Source of the DNA: Adiantum capillus-veneris | Taxonomy: Eukaryota > Streptophyta > Polypodiopsida > Polypodiales > Pteridaceae | NCBI GenBank assembly: GCA_014529385.2 | Contig: CM043953.1 | Coordinates: 87,963,842-88,027,841, forward strand | Length of the DNA: 64,000 bases | Reading direction: 5' to 3' | Part shown: in pieces, positions 31,982-43,374 of the stretch | Numbering within the stretch: the stretch's first letter is position 1 | Layout of the letters: the number at the start of each line of letters is the position of its first letter | Notes under the pieces: model-generated | The model's input: only the letters and a program-made list of their open reading frames with translations | What the model was told of the DNA's origin: nothing | Database searches by the model: none | Program-made: the position numbers and the translations under genes

Positions 31982-34008
31982 CACCTAGGACATATCAGGC
32001 CTATAGCTCATCATTGAGAGCTTATGATAGGACTACTAGACATGTTTATGTGTCTCGCACGATGACACATGTTAGATCTTTAGCTAGTGACAACATGCCA
32101 CACATGATGGACTATCACATGGTTGGCTCACATCTAAACAGTCACTAGAGGCACAAGGATTCTATAGAGGACATAGACAAATTTGGATTCCAAGACCATA
32201 GACCATTACACATCCTCGTTGATCTACTACAGTTTCTTTAACCACACCTATGCCATACAGCTCTAGACCATTTTCACGACCATTAGAGAGGCCTACTCCA
32301 CGCCAAGGACATACACGAGCTAGATATCCATGACCACATATGAGAAGAGCTCGACATACCTTCCTTGAGATACCACGGACATTGAAAATTTGGCTACCAA
32401 AGAGCCTACCACTTATTACACCACAGGGTGCCATGACCATAGCTCACTAGAGATTCCTATTGATCGTGCTATTGATTTAGAGCTAGGCAAGAGTCATCCA
32501 CCACTGAGGGATTCTAAGCTATAGAGTTATTTGATGGCACAGTCACAGGCTGACATTCTCCCTAGACCCATCACTTGTGCTATAGATTCTACCTTCCATA
32601 TGGAGCTAGGTGCTAGCTAGCCATTGACCATTAGACAGAGAGCTAGAAGATTACAGGCTTTATTTTTTGGAGAGAGTTCTCTTATCCCTCCTAGTTGGAC
32701 TAGACCATTGACTTGAGCATATTGACTATGGTGCACTAGCTGCATGCATTTATACCAGAGGCACTTTTTTCCTACGGGTTTTTTCCCTCTAATTATCCAG
32801 GTTTGAGACCCTAGTTTAGGATTTCCTCCATTTTGTAATAAAACTTTCACTACTAGGCTGACACACCTTTCTAGGTGGTAGTGTCTTGCCTTATGATTTT
32901 GCAGCATAGATGGACTTTAGCTTCCAAATTTCATGGTTCCATTGAGCTGCAGAGTTATATGCCGATTTCCATAGCTACTGAGGAGCTACATCATATTTCT
33001 CCAAGTGTATCACTTCATATGCTATATGTTTTTGTACACCTATATTTGCTTATTATGGCTTTTCATGGTTTGATTGAGTCCATTTTATTATGTCTTGTTA
33101 TATGTCAGTACAGATAAATAGGTTTGTACATGCTTTAGTTAATTAACATAGAGTTTAGTCTTATTGATAAGCCTTGAGGTTAGGAGGTTGTGACTTTAGG
33201 TTAACTCATTTACTTGACCTACTAGTCCTAGTTGGCAGAATTATTTAAATGTTTGAGACCTTAGGAGGGTTTTAGGTAGAGAGGCTTGCTCACTTCACAA
33301 CAAAGAGCACTAGTAAGAATACAAAGGATATGGAAGCACGAAAGTGCCACAAGTGTAAAAGCTTAAGTTGGAGGAGAAATCCCAGCTGGATTTTGGTACT
33401 TCACTCACTTATAGCCTATGGTATTAGAGTCCTAGAGATTCCTAGTGGGGTGCTTTTCCTTGAGAAGCAAAAAACCTCGGGCATGCAAAATAAGCACTCA
33501 CGAAAAATGCTCTTAAAAACAATGTGAAAAAAAAATGAAGAAGAAAAGAGCAAGAAAAACGAAAGAGAAAAAGAAAAGATTTCCATTGAGCTTAAAGTAA
33601 AAAATTCAAGCTTTTGTTTGGAGTTGTACAGTTAGTTCGCTTATCTTTGCTCATAAACACAAATAAGGAATCTTGCATTTATATAATTTTTCTAACTTAG
33701 CTAGTACTAGAGTGATTGTTTTAACCCTTCGTCATAGCTAACTAATTGGTAGACTCATCCATAAGCCCAAAACTCTTGTTTGATTATTTTTAGCAAGTGC
33801 AATTTATTTATCTTTTATTGGCAGTTTAACAATTCATAATTCTTTGCACTTAGTCATTCCATGATGTGATTTACTTTGCCTTATGACTTATTTGCGACAT
33901 GATTCTGCTTGCTACTTCATTGCAATTTGTCTTTTGCGGGCATATTCTTCCTGGAGCGTTACCACGACATATCTTTGTCGGGGACGACAAAGCCTAGGAA
34001 GGGGGGAA
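31982..34008 (+). other. LARD-like element, 3' internal region
   Basis: From 31982 to about 32700 the plus strand still looks coding in broken frames (for example LPRPITCAIDSTFHMELGAS near 32560-32620), continuing the protein interrupted by the nested element. From 32760 on it is AT-rich with GGGTTTTTTCCCTC and no domain. A stem-loop and the polypurine tract close it at 33973-34008. Confidence 0.5.
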
Positions 34009-34836
34009 TGTTATATGCATCCAACGTAGCAGCCATTTTCACCTTCTCATGGACATTATTTTTCCATTTGCTATGTATATATTCATGGACTCACATTGAG
34101 TTCCAAGTTGTATCTGTTTATTCACTTCATATACTTTGGGCGGCCAACCATAACTTTTAAAACCCTAGGTATATAAGTGAATGTAACTCATGTGAAAAGT
34201 GAGATATCATTTTGAGAGAAACCTAGAGTAGAGAAGAAGAAGAAGGAGGCTATGGAGGTGGAAGCATGGAGCTGCATGTACTCTCTTCACGGACCGATTG
34301 TATGCATGCAATGAAGATGAGTCCTTTTGCCTTTCTTTTGCTTTTCATTAAGTTGTGTATTAGTGTCTTGATGGTGTAGATTAAAAACTAATCACTCTCT
34401 AATTCTTGATTGCCTATTGTATGTTTGATTCTAGTAGTGTGTGCATGATTAGATTAGTGTGTACATTAAGTATTTGTGCATGCATTTCTCTAATCATAAC
34501 TCCATGAGCTTGGATGAGCTTGTGATTAGGATGTGACCACGAGGTTAGTAGAGAATACAACAATTAGCAACCTTGATTAGCATAAGGGTTAGCGTGTGTG
34601 CATACGTTAATCCCCTTTATTAGTTCTCTCTTCTTCCTATTGTAGATAATCTCATGTGATTTCCCCACTCAATTCTATTTCATTTCTCTCACACAATCAC
34701 CTATGTGTGATGTTCCCATGCCCTAGCCATTTCTCTCACACAATCACCTAGTGTTCCCATGCCCTAGCCGGTCGCTACCATCCTTGGATTGATAATTTTG
34801 TTGATTCTTTGGAGCTATGCTACGAGGGAGTTAACA
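34009..34836 (+). repeat. 3' LTR of the LARD-like element, 828 bp
   Basis: It starts TGTTATATGCATCC and ends GGGAGTTAACA, then TGAGT. Compared with the 5' copy it carries a tandem duplication of about 45 bp near 34725-34770 (two copies of ATTTCTCTCACACAATCACCTA...CCCATGCCCTAGCC). Confidence 0.88.
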
Positions 34837-34841
34837 TGAGT

Positions 34842-34940
34842 AGAGCCACTGTCAAACAAGATGAAGGCATCATGCTCCCTTACCTTTCCCCAAGCATAGG
34901 AGAGAGGTGGACCTTTGCAATGAGCATCCTTATTTGGGGA
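34842..34940 (-). pseudogene. GypA protease, N-terminal piece with the DSG active site
   Basis: The minus strand encodes DAHCKGPPLSYAWGKV and HDAFILFDSGS, then stops at the LARD-like element. The catalytic Asp is here, and the following T-H-N-F residues are at 24567 on the other side of the insertion, so the two flanks join in frame across the TGAGT duplication. The KEDAHC block of GypB (40970) confirms its position just after Gag. To the right the sequence changes to copia B, the second inversion junction. Confidence 0.88.
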
Positions 34941-36499
34941 GAGTGCATTGGATCTCCCCCGGTGCATGCATATGGCATTGACTACCTCTTTTTTTTACTT
35001 TTGGCATTCTTCTTGGCTCGAAATTGGCTTGCTTATGTGCGGTAGTGGAAGATGGCATCGAGCATTCTTCTCATTTTTGACATAGCAATAGCAAGACAGA
35101 GCAGTCTCGCTCTTCTCCAACATGGCCTTGCCATCAACTTTCCTTCCACGCTCATCATCCGAAGTGGTTTTTCTTTGACGGCTTCCATCTAGTATCCCGG
35201 CCTTAATTTAGTAGGAGATAATTGACAGAGTCGCATCGGATCTTCTCTAGTGTGCATGTGAAGTGGCTTGACTGTGCAGTGTCTCCTCAGCATTTCGGCT
35301 TCGACGGTTCTCCATTTTCTAGCTTCGGCCACACACTTTAGACACATACGGCTCCGACGAACCATTTCGGAGCATCTTTCCCTTGAGCGAGCTCACCTCT
35401 TGGATGATGTTTACGACCAGAATGGCTAGTTGTTCTACGCTTTTGGTTTCCAATCAATGAGTTTTTTGATCGACGAGGTTAAGTGCCAGATTTTGGGCAT
35501 TTTGCTCATAGTTTGCAAGTTCTTTCCACAATGCATATTATGCGGTACAGGTGTTGTGCTCATGTATGACTTTGTGGGTCATTCCAAAGAGTATTTCTAG
35601 CACATTTTTATATAGTTTATGCTTTTTTGCATATGTGGATAACAACGTGATCTAGATATAGCTTGCAAGTAGCAAATTCACAAGTTTACAAGGGTTTTTT
35701 GGACAGATGCAGTCATCCATAGAGCCACTCGTTCAGGAGTGAGCTACATTGCCAGGGTTTTGGTAGTATTATGTATGCTATATGTGGTTTGGTTTACTGA
35801 GACACTAAGCTTTATGTGGTTTTGGTGAGTTTTTTGAGTTTTTACTTTATTTTTAGGGGAAAACTCCGTTGGATTTTTTCCAGATTCTCATCATGCTTTG
35901 TGTGTACTCTCTAATTATTTAGTGGTGGAAATTTACTCCCGCTTTGATAGTGATCGAGTTCAGACTCTCACTTTGTTTGGACATAGATTTTGTGTTCCTT
36001 GTATCACTCTAGCAAGAGTTAGAGTTGCATATGCTCATGTGGCTAGATTACAAGCAGTCACAAGCTTTACATGTTTTGGCAAATCTTTGCAGGCAGTTTT
36101 CTTATGGGATGTGATTTTAGCATTGTTTTCTTACTACTTTTGTATATGGTTATGCACTTTATGTCGGTTGAGCTAATTGTCCAAGATTTGGCTCACGTGG
36201 TTTAGTGACATTGTTTATATCTATACATTGGAGCTATTTTATGCATATGAGAGCATCAATTTTGATGTGATTAATCATAATTTTCAGCATTATGTGATGG
36301 GAAAGTGACTCACACTTTGTTGCCATTTTGGCATGGAAAATCCCAAGATTTTTCTTGAGTTTTTACTCACTTTAGAGAGGAGACTCTATCATATTTCTCC
36401 TAGGTTTTCTTGCCATAGCTTTGGTATTTGGACATCCACATAGCATACATGTGTGATAGTCTAGAGTCTACAGACATGACTCATTAGAGGCGGCGCTCT

Positions 36500-37080
36500 A
36501 GGAGTCTTTTCCAATATATGCAATGTTGGCATTGTGGTCACATAGGGCACATTAGGTGTCTTTTTGTTTCAAATGTATGAGGAAGCACCAAATATGTACA
36601 TGTGATGCAGATGAGGTTTTAACACATGCTAGAGCAATGGCTTCATATGCCGATGATGGTAATATCATGTCTTTGAGAGGTGGCACTTCTCTCCCTTGGT
36701 TGCTAAATGACGACAATTTTCCATGTCACACCACATCGTGAGAGGTTTAGCACTTTCTCTACTGGGAGCTCCGGTTTACACTTGGCCGATGATTTGGCAT
36801 TTGAGATTGCAACTGTAGGAGATGTTTGCTTTTGTCATTACCTAGTTGTGCATCTTATATTCTACGACATATGCGACATGTTCCCCAATTGAGGCAGAGT
36901 TTGATCTCAGTGAGACAGTTAGCAGATTATGGGCATAAGATACTGCTTAGAGAGTGGCCTTTTTAAATGCATTGTAGATTATTGGTGATTGCCAAGGGAG
37001 CTTGCAGTGGCTTACTGTATCATATGCATGTATCCAAGGTACGAGATGGCATAGTCTCGATTTTGTTGTTGGCATGTGTT
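36500..37080 (+). pseudogene. Copia B zinc knuckle, protease and pre-integrase remnant
   Basis: The plus strand reads QCWHCGHIGHIRC, then PWLL with a mutated active-site region (no DSG), then PHRERFSTF / LADD, then PQLRQSLISVRQLADYGHK (about 36885-36945). That last block is typical of the copia region between protease and integrase. Frames shift repeatedly. Confidence 0.75.
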
Positions 37081-37129
37081 GATCAAGAGATGAGACGTAT
37101 CTCCTTCATGGGTGAGATCTAGTATGCTT

Positions 37130-37611
37130 AGGAGATAAAGCATGTAGACATGGCAATAGACTCTACAGAGAAAGAGGTAGAGTAGTAGTGCTCTAGTGAG
37201 ACACAATAGGTGTTGTTAGAGTCTATGCAAATAGAGGTAGACTGAATCTGGCCCTAGAGACACAAGCAAAGATAATGGACATGGAGTTCTTTGATATGCT
37301 CATGCTAGAGGCTAACGAGTTGATGCTAGGACACATAGTTCTCCCTATGGATGAGAGGAGCGTAGCCATCTCGGTGTCAATGATGACACATCCATATGTG
37401 ATGGGTAGTCCTAATGATGTAGTGCACTCAAATAGCACAGGGAATGCTAGGACAACCAGGTTTACACAAATTTTGTCAGAGTTTGGGTGTCCCATGTATG
37501 ATCTACTAATATTAAGGCCTGACCTAGCAGCTATAATGTGAGCATTTGTAGCAGGGATTGCCAGTTGTATGGTGACTGATTGACACTAACATGATGCATT
37601 GTGGAGCTGCA
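37130..37611 (+). pseudogene. Conserved ORF of unknown function in copia B (plus copy)
   Basis: The best open stretch is 88 aa (37275-37541), with similarity continuing on both sides in other frames. It matches the minus copy at 10415-10880 peptide by peptide, including MEFFDMLMLEANE, LPMDERSVAISVS and LLILRPDLAAIM. It occupies the place of integrase-RT, before the polypurine tract. Function unknown. Confidence 0.55.
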
Positions 37612-37711
37612 GATCGTAAAAAGTTTTCTAAGGGATTTTCATGCAACCTCTAGTATGGATATGCACTCTCGCCTATCAAGGGAGTCCATATAGCTGCATG
37701 TAGATCAATTG

Positions 37712-38410
37712 TGTCATAAATCCTAATATCTAACCAACGCTAATGATTTTCTCATATTAAACTCATCATTTAATGTGGGAGAATAAACAGGAACAAGGGT
37801 TAGAATATAGACATGTGCTTATGGATCTGTCTCAACACGGGGCCAAGGTTAAAGGGGTCCAAATGAGAGATGTTCTATCAAAGAGCAATGCTACCTAATG
37901 GAGCTTGAAGACCTTAGGGTTAGTTTTAAAGACCTCCAAAAGTTAGTGTTAAAAAAGTCCTTTGACCTTAGGCTTGACCTTAGGCAAGCTAGGGCTGACC
38001 TTGAGATGGGAATCCTACCCAATCATGAGGTGCTTGTCATGCTTGTTAATTAAGGTTCTTAAGGTTTTTGTGGGAACCTTGCCCAAGCTTGAGGTGCTTC
38101 TCATGCTTAAATGAATAAGGTTATTGAATTGTTCAATTTAAACATGATCTCTCAAGAGGCATAACAAATTTTCATGCATAAATGACTAAGGTGCTTGAAG
38201 TGTTCAATTCAAACATGATATCTTAAGAAGCATAAAAGACACATGTCAAAATCCTTCCCATTTTGGCCCTCATGAAGTGCTTGAATCCTATTGGATAGGC
38301 TTTAAAGGGGTCCAATGAGAATTTAGATACATAAAAGTAAATAATTAAGTTCTTTCTCTCAAAGAGGAAAAAGAGGACACATGTCCAAATGATATAATTA
38401 AATAATACAA

Positions 38411-38470
<60 letters not shown>

Positions 38471-39199
38471 CAAACCAAGCATGAGAGGGGGTATACTCTC
38501 CCACACCCACACATACACTCTCATTGTGTGAAATGCGAGCTCCATCTCCTTCTCCAAGCTTGTTGAGAAGTTGAGAGCCTACACCAACACTCTTGGCTAT
38601 GGAATGCAAATCCAACCAAGAGCCATGATTCAATGCTTAAGCTTGCCATCTTCTTTACCTTCATTACTATGCTATTATGATATGCTAAGCAAGAAGAGTG
38701 TTGATAAGTGAGTAACTATTTCTTTCTACTATGAATGATTCTTCTTCCTCTTCCCTACCCTCATTCCCCGCTAGCTCTCTCCACCTTCGAAGGTGTTTGA
38801 GGCCTTGGGACTGAGGCTTGGGATAGTTAATTGTTTTTGCAAAGTTTATGTTATGCTCTTGATGCTTGAATATTTCCATCTTCATTGCATCACCTAGGTC
38901 ACAACAAGGAACACAAAGATTGTATTGTACCAAGTCTCTCTTGATGGGAGAATCTATAATACAAACGCCTTTTGGAGGGGGGACCGGCTCCAAGTAAATC
39001 CGATACTCAACTATTGTCATGTTCTCTAATACTCTCTCTTGCAAAAGTATTGTTCATGTCAAGTTAATCAAGTACTATGTTTATGTTGCTACAATCAATT
39101 AAGTTCACCCTCTATGTTCTCAAAGTAATCTCACAAAAATGCTTACTCTAATTCTCTTAATTTCACTATTCTCAAAGTTCATAGGCCATTTCCATTACA
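37712..39199 (+). repeat. GypB 5' LTR
   Basis: 1488 bp, ending CATTTCCATTACA before the primer site. It contains a GA microsatellite (38412-38469) at the place where GypA has its GA/TG/G tract. Confidence 0.93.
38412..38469. repeat. (GA)n microsatellite in the GypB 5' LTR
   Basis: About 58 bp uninterrupted. The 3' LTR has only about 20 bp at the same site (42289-42308). Confidence 0.96.
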
Positions 39200-39613
39200 T
39201 TGGTATCAAAGAATTCGGTTTTTCTTTTCTTGCTTAAGAAGAGAGGTCCTTAAGTAGCCTATTAGTGGTCAATTTTGTTAATTATACTAGGGTAAGTGGG
39301 ACTAGGATCTATTATCGGTTTTGTTGAGCCCACTATGTGGGATATGGTGCACACCTCAAGAGCTTTGGTCTTAATAATGGGGTCTTTTTAGACTTGCCTA
39401 CGGCTTTACAATTATTGAGCCATAAGAAGTCCGAAGGGAGCTAGCCCTCGATAATTCTGCAATATTATACCCACTCCACTATTCTGTATCATTAACCAAT
39501 TGGAGCCGTGGGTGAAGATACTTAAGTGCCGATTTTCAAAGGCTAAGAGGAGTAACAACTAAGGTTTTGAATTGCCAAAGAATACACTAAGTAAACACAT
39601 AAGTATAATTAGC

Positions 39614-40980
39614 ATGGCTAACAATAACCAAGAGAGTATAATGAACATTAATAACTTTGATTTTGCACATGAAGGTACTAATGATGATGCTCCCATGTTT
39701 GTCAATTATCTTGTTACTAGGTTGCAGCAAGCTATGGGCAACCCTGCTTTGCAAGCCGAAGTTACTCAACAACTTCGTGCTTATGGTATTTCCATTCCTC
39801 TCCAAGAGGAGAGAGAGCTTACGAGGCCTCTTGATGAAACCCCCAAAACAAGACTCTCTCCCATACGAGAGAAGGAATCCAAAAAACAAGAAAGTAATGA
39901 AACTTTAAGTTTCTTTAAAGGTGTGGATCCATGAAGACGGCGGTCTAGACGATCACCAACTCCTACCAAGAGGAAACAGTCAGCACACACTCCTTCTCCT
40001 CGTCACTTCAAAAGGGAAGAGAGGAAACAAAGGAAGAAAAGGTCAAGAAAGAGGTCACCCTTTTCTTCTTCTTCTTCACCTTCCTCCTCTTTCAATGAAA
40101 GCTATGGCTATTCTCCTAGAGAATACAAGAGGAGAGGACATCGCAAATCATACCCTGCATGGCAAAGATCACAAAAAATCAAGAAGTTCAAAGAGGGAGG
40201 AAAGAGTATCGCTTTTCTCACCTATGATAGTACCTTTGCTGCCACCGACGAAGTATTGGCCTTCATCCAGCAATTTGATGCGGCCTTTGGAGACGAGGGC
40301 TTCACAGAGTCCTCCAACCTATGCCATGTAGCTATGCACTTCCAAAAATTGGCTTGTCAATGCTATTTCTAGCCTTTGTGGCAATAGCAAATCCCCAAAG
40401 GCATGGAAAACTCTATGAGTTTCCACATGAAGCAATTCCTTGCAAGCGATGCAAAGGACAAAGTACGTAGTTTGAAGCTTCTCTCCCATGAGTCTATGTG
40501 GGAAAAATTTGGGATTGTCTTCCAAAAAGATAGACTTCACCAAGAAAAAGCAACAATTTTGTGCGGGATTACCTGAAGAAATGGTCGAGTATGTCAACTC
40601 CTACTTGCCTGGTTCTATCACCGAAGTAATCCACCACACCATGGTTGCTTCCCACATCAATTTCCAACAAGGGGCTAGACGGAATGTGAAGCCCATGGAA
40701 CTCAAAGACAAAAGTGATTCAAAGGGGAAACCCAATGCCCAAAATTCTTCCCAATGCAATTCCAATAGCAACAACAACTACAATCGTTCCAAGGAGAAGG
40801 GAGTTTCCAAAGGTAAAAACAAACTCTCTCCTAAAGAGCTTGAAGCTTTTTGCAAGGACCATAAGTGTTTTAAGTGTGGGGAGCAAGGACATGGCTATTG
40901 TTCTTGCCCCAAGAGAAATGCCCGCAGTGAGACTCCTAGAGCTTCCACCATCGAAGCTCCAAAAGAGGATGCTCATTGCA
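39614..40980 (+). pseudogene. GypB gag
   Basis: It starts MANNNQES at 39614. The N-terminal frame runs to 39934 (LQQAMGNPALQAEV, LQEERELTRPL). A Ser/Arg-rich stretch (about 39940-40080), then the capsid core FLTYDSTFAATDEVLAFIQQ (about 40210-40270) and FDAAFGDEGFTESS follow in other frames. The C-terminal part, from 40488, includes INFQQGARRNVKPME and the zinc knuckle CFKCGEQGHGYCSC (CX2CX4HX3-4C, about 40868-40910). Stops and frameshifts break the first half; the second half is open and continues into RT. Confidence 0.9.
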
Positions 40981-41231
40981 ACATGTGTGCAAACTATAGA
41001 TGCTTCATAGCAAAATTTTCTACAATAGCAGGATCATTACATGACTTAACAAAGAAGAACGTTAAGTATTCATGGACTGCTAAGGAGAAAAATGCTTTTG
41101 AAAATCTTAAAGAGAAGCTTACCTCTGAACCAGTTCTAATGCTTCCAAATCTCTCAAAGCCATTTGAGGTCCAATGTGATGCTGTGGTGATTGCCTTGGA
41201 GCAGTCTTGCTTCAAAAAGGATATGCCATAG
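40488..41231 (+). pseudogene. Fused open frame: Gag C-terminus, zinc knuckle, RT end and RNase H start
   Basis: A 247-aa open frame. Residues 1-160 are Gag C-terminus with the zinc knuckle. At about residue 165 (KEDAHCN, near 40980) it passes directly into RT thumb / RNase H sequence (CANYRCFIAKFSTIAGSLHD, KPFEVQCD) that in GypA lies about 1.2 kb downstream. The deletion keeps the frame. The encoded protein lacks the protease and the RT active site. Whether it is ever translated is unknown; the frame may be open by chance. Confidence 0.85.
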
Positions 41232-41609
41232 CATATGAGAGCCGAAGGCTCAATACAAATGAACGGATCTTGGGCATTTATGAGAAAGTTTTTGTCTTAT
41301 AAGACCAATCCTCTTTTGTGCACAAATTTAAACAGTATGCATGCTTAGAATCATGTTTGTGATGACGACGTCACTCAAACACCAAGTAGAATTTGTCACT
41401 CTACTTGGGGAGTATGATATGGACTAAAGAGAAGACATGCTTGTGGCACCTACGTCTCCAAAGCACCAAATGGACTAGTCATCCATTCTGTAATGATGTT
41501 GTAGGGTGAAAAGGGATCCTCTACCCACTAAGAAACGTAAACTAATCACTATGACTTTATCTCTAATACCTCATAGTCGAGGACGACTATGATTTCAAGA
41601 GAGAGGTAA

Positions 41610-43042
41610 TGTCATAAAATCTAATATCTAAACAATCCAAATGATTTTCTCATATTAAACTGATCATTTAATGTGGGAGAATCAATGAGAACAAGGGCTA
41701 GAATATAGGCATGTGCTTAAGGATCTGTCTCAACACGAGACCAAGGTTAAAGGGGTCCAAAGGAGAGATGGACTATTAAAGAGCAATAATTCCAAATGGA
41801 GCTTAAAGACCTTAGGGTTAGCTTCATTAAAGACCTCCAAAAGTTAGTGTTAAAAAGTCATGCAAGCTAGGGTTGACCTTGAGGTGGGAATCCTGCCAAA
41901 GTATGAGGTGCTTGTCGTGCTTGCTAATTAAAGTGCTTAAGGTGTTTGTGGGAACCTTACCCAAGCTTGAGGTGCTTTTCATGCTTAAATGACTAAGGTT
42001 CTTGAATTTTTCAATTCAAACATGATCTCTCAAGAGGCATAAACGATTTTCATGCTTGAATGACTAAGGTGCTTGAAGTGTTCAATTCAAACATGATATC
42101 TTAAAAAGCATAAAAGACACATGTCAAAATCCTTCCCATTTTCGCCCTCATGATGTGCTTGAATCCTATTGGATAGGCTTTAAAGGGGTCCAATGAGAAT
42201 TTAGATGCATAAAAGTAAATAGTTAAGTTCTTTCTCTCAAAGAGGAAAAAGAGGGCACATGTCCAAATGATATTATTAAATAATATGACAGAGAGAGAGA
42301 GAGAGAGGTCGACCAAGCATGAGAGGGGGTATACTTTCCCACACCCACACACACACTCTCTCATTGTGTGAAGTGCAAAGTGCAAGAGCTCCATCTCCTT
42401 CTCCAAGCTTGTTGAGAAGCTGAGAGCCAACACCAACACTCTTGGCTATGGAATGCAAATCCAACCAAGAGCCATGCTTCAATGCTTAAGCCTGCCATCT
42501 TCTTTATCTTTATTATTATGATATTCTGCTATGCTAAGCAAGAAGAGTGATTATAAGTGAGTAACTATTTCTTTCTCCTATGAATGATTCTTCTTCCTCT
42601 TCCGTACCCTCATTCCCCGTTAGCTCTCTCCACCTTCGAAGGTGTTTGAGGCCTTGGGACTGAGGATTGGGATAGTTAATGGTTTTTGCAGAATTTATGT
42701 TATGCTCTTGATGCTAGAAGCTTTCCTTCTTCATTGCATCACCTAGGTCACAAGGAACACAAATATTGTATTGTACCAAGTCTCTCTTGATGGGAGAATC
42801 TATAATACAAACGCCTTTTGGAGGGGGGACCGGCTCCAAGTAAATCCGGTCCTCAACTATTGTCATGGTCTCTAATACTCTCTCTTGCAAAATTATTGTT
42901 CATGTCAAGTTAATCAAGTGCTATGTTTATGTTTCTACCAGCAATTAATTTCACCCTCTATGTTCTCAAAGTAATCTCACAAAAATGCTCACTCTAATTC
43001 TCTTAATTCCGCTATCCTCAAAGTTCATAGGCCATTTCCATT
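41610..43042 (+). repeat. GypB 3' LTR
   Basis: 1433 bp, collinear with the 5' LTR, ending GGCCATTTCCATT before AATTG. The shorter GA tract and small indels explain the length difference. Confidence 0.93.
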
Positions 43043-43047
43043 AATTG

Positions 43048-43374
43048 GGCAAGTTAGTGGACTTAGGTTGAGAGAGTCTCACACCTATTTCCTTGTATAT
43101 ACTAGTAGTTTATCTAGTAGGACCCACTTATTTCCACATTCACCTTTAAGTGGGAGGTCATTGGGGTAAAGGCTTTTTGCTTTTGCCCGGGGCTGGAAGT
43201 TCAATGTTCGGCTGCCCATTGACCATATCCCCTTATTAGTTGTACATATATACACTAATAAGGAGCTCCTCACTGAGAGGTCTGCTCCATCTACATAGCA
43301 ATGTGCACTCTCCTCCTTCTCCCTCTCCTGCACTACACAGTGCATACATGCATCCGGACACATGCACGCTCTTT
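43048..43374 (+). mobile_element. Copia B 3' end: polypurine tract and 3' LTR (43159-43374)
   Basis: This continues copia B after the GypB insertion. CTTTAAGTGGGAGGT (about 43144-43158) is the polypurine tract. The 216-bp LTR begins CATTGGGGTAAAGG (TG mutated to CA) and ends GCACGCTCTTTCA. A TATA-like ACATATATAC is near 43244. The flank GTAAT (43375-43379) differs at one base from GCAAT at 5207-5211 on the minus strand, the other side of the same insertion if the inversion is undone. Confidence 0.88.

Larger units (their letters stand above)
24568..34836 (+). mobile_element. Large non-autonomous LTR element (LARD-like), 10.3 kb including a nested element
   Basis: Two LTR copies start at 24568 and 34009, and the ends TGTT...AACA are flanked by TGAGT (24563-24567 and 34837-34841). 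A polypurine tract lies at 33995-34008, preceded by a stem-loop (CTTTGTC/GACAAAG, 33973-33992) of the kind seen before the 3' LTR in some plant gypsy-derived LARDs. Without the nested element (29320-31976) it is about 7.6 kb. No RT, integrase or RNase H motif is visible. It holds long T/A-rich non-coding stretches and a central region with unrecognised open frames (27770-29310 and 31982-32700). I could not place the 5' LTR end or primer site exactly. Confidence 0.88.
34945..37711 (+). mobile_element. Copia B body, plus strand, internally deleted
   Basis: It is collinear in reverse complement with 13057-10380. Blocks include a zinc knuckle QCWHCGHIGHIRC (about 36508-36556), a protease/pre-integrase block (about 36690-36800), 'VIAKGACSGLLYHMHVSKV' (about 36980-37040) and the unknown frame 37130-37611. 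It then meets the GypB insertion at 37712 and resumes at 43048, followed by the polypurine tract and 3' LTR. Integrase, RT and RNase H are missing. Its 5' LTR and leader lie at 3515-5206 in reverse orientation. Confidence 0.8.
37712..43042 (+). mobile_element. GypB: chromovirus-type gypsy element with two internal deletions
   Basis: LTRs 37712-39199 (1488 bp) and 41610-43042 (1433 bp) start TGTCATAAA; the 5' copy ends CATTACA, and the 3' copy has lost its last 3 bases. Target duplication is AATTG (37707-37711 and 43043-43047). A primer site (TGGTATCAAAGA, 39201-39212) and a polypurine tract (about 41594-41607) are present. Only 2.4 kb of internal sequence remains: gag, then the end of RT and start of RNase H, then the 3' untranslated part. 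Compared with GypA, one deletion removes protease and most of RT and a second removes integrase. It inserted into copia B between the unknown ORF and the polypurine tract. Confidence 0.95.
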
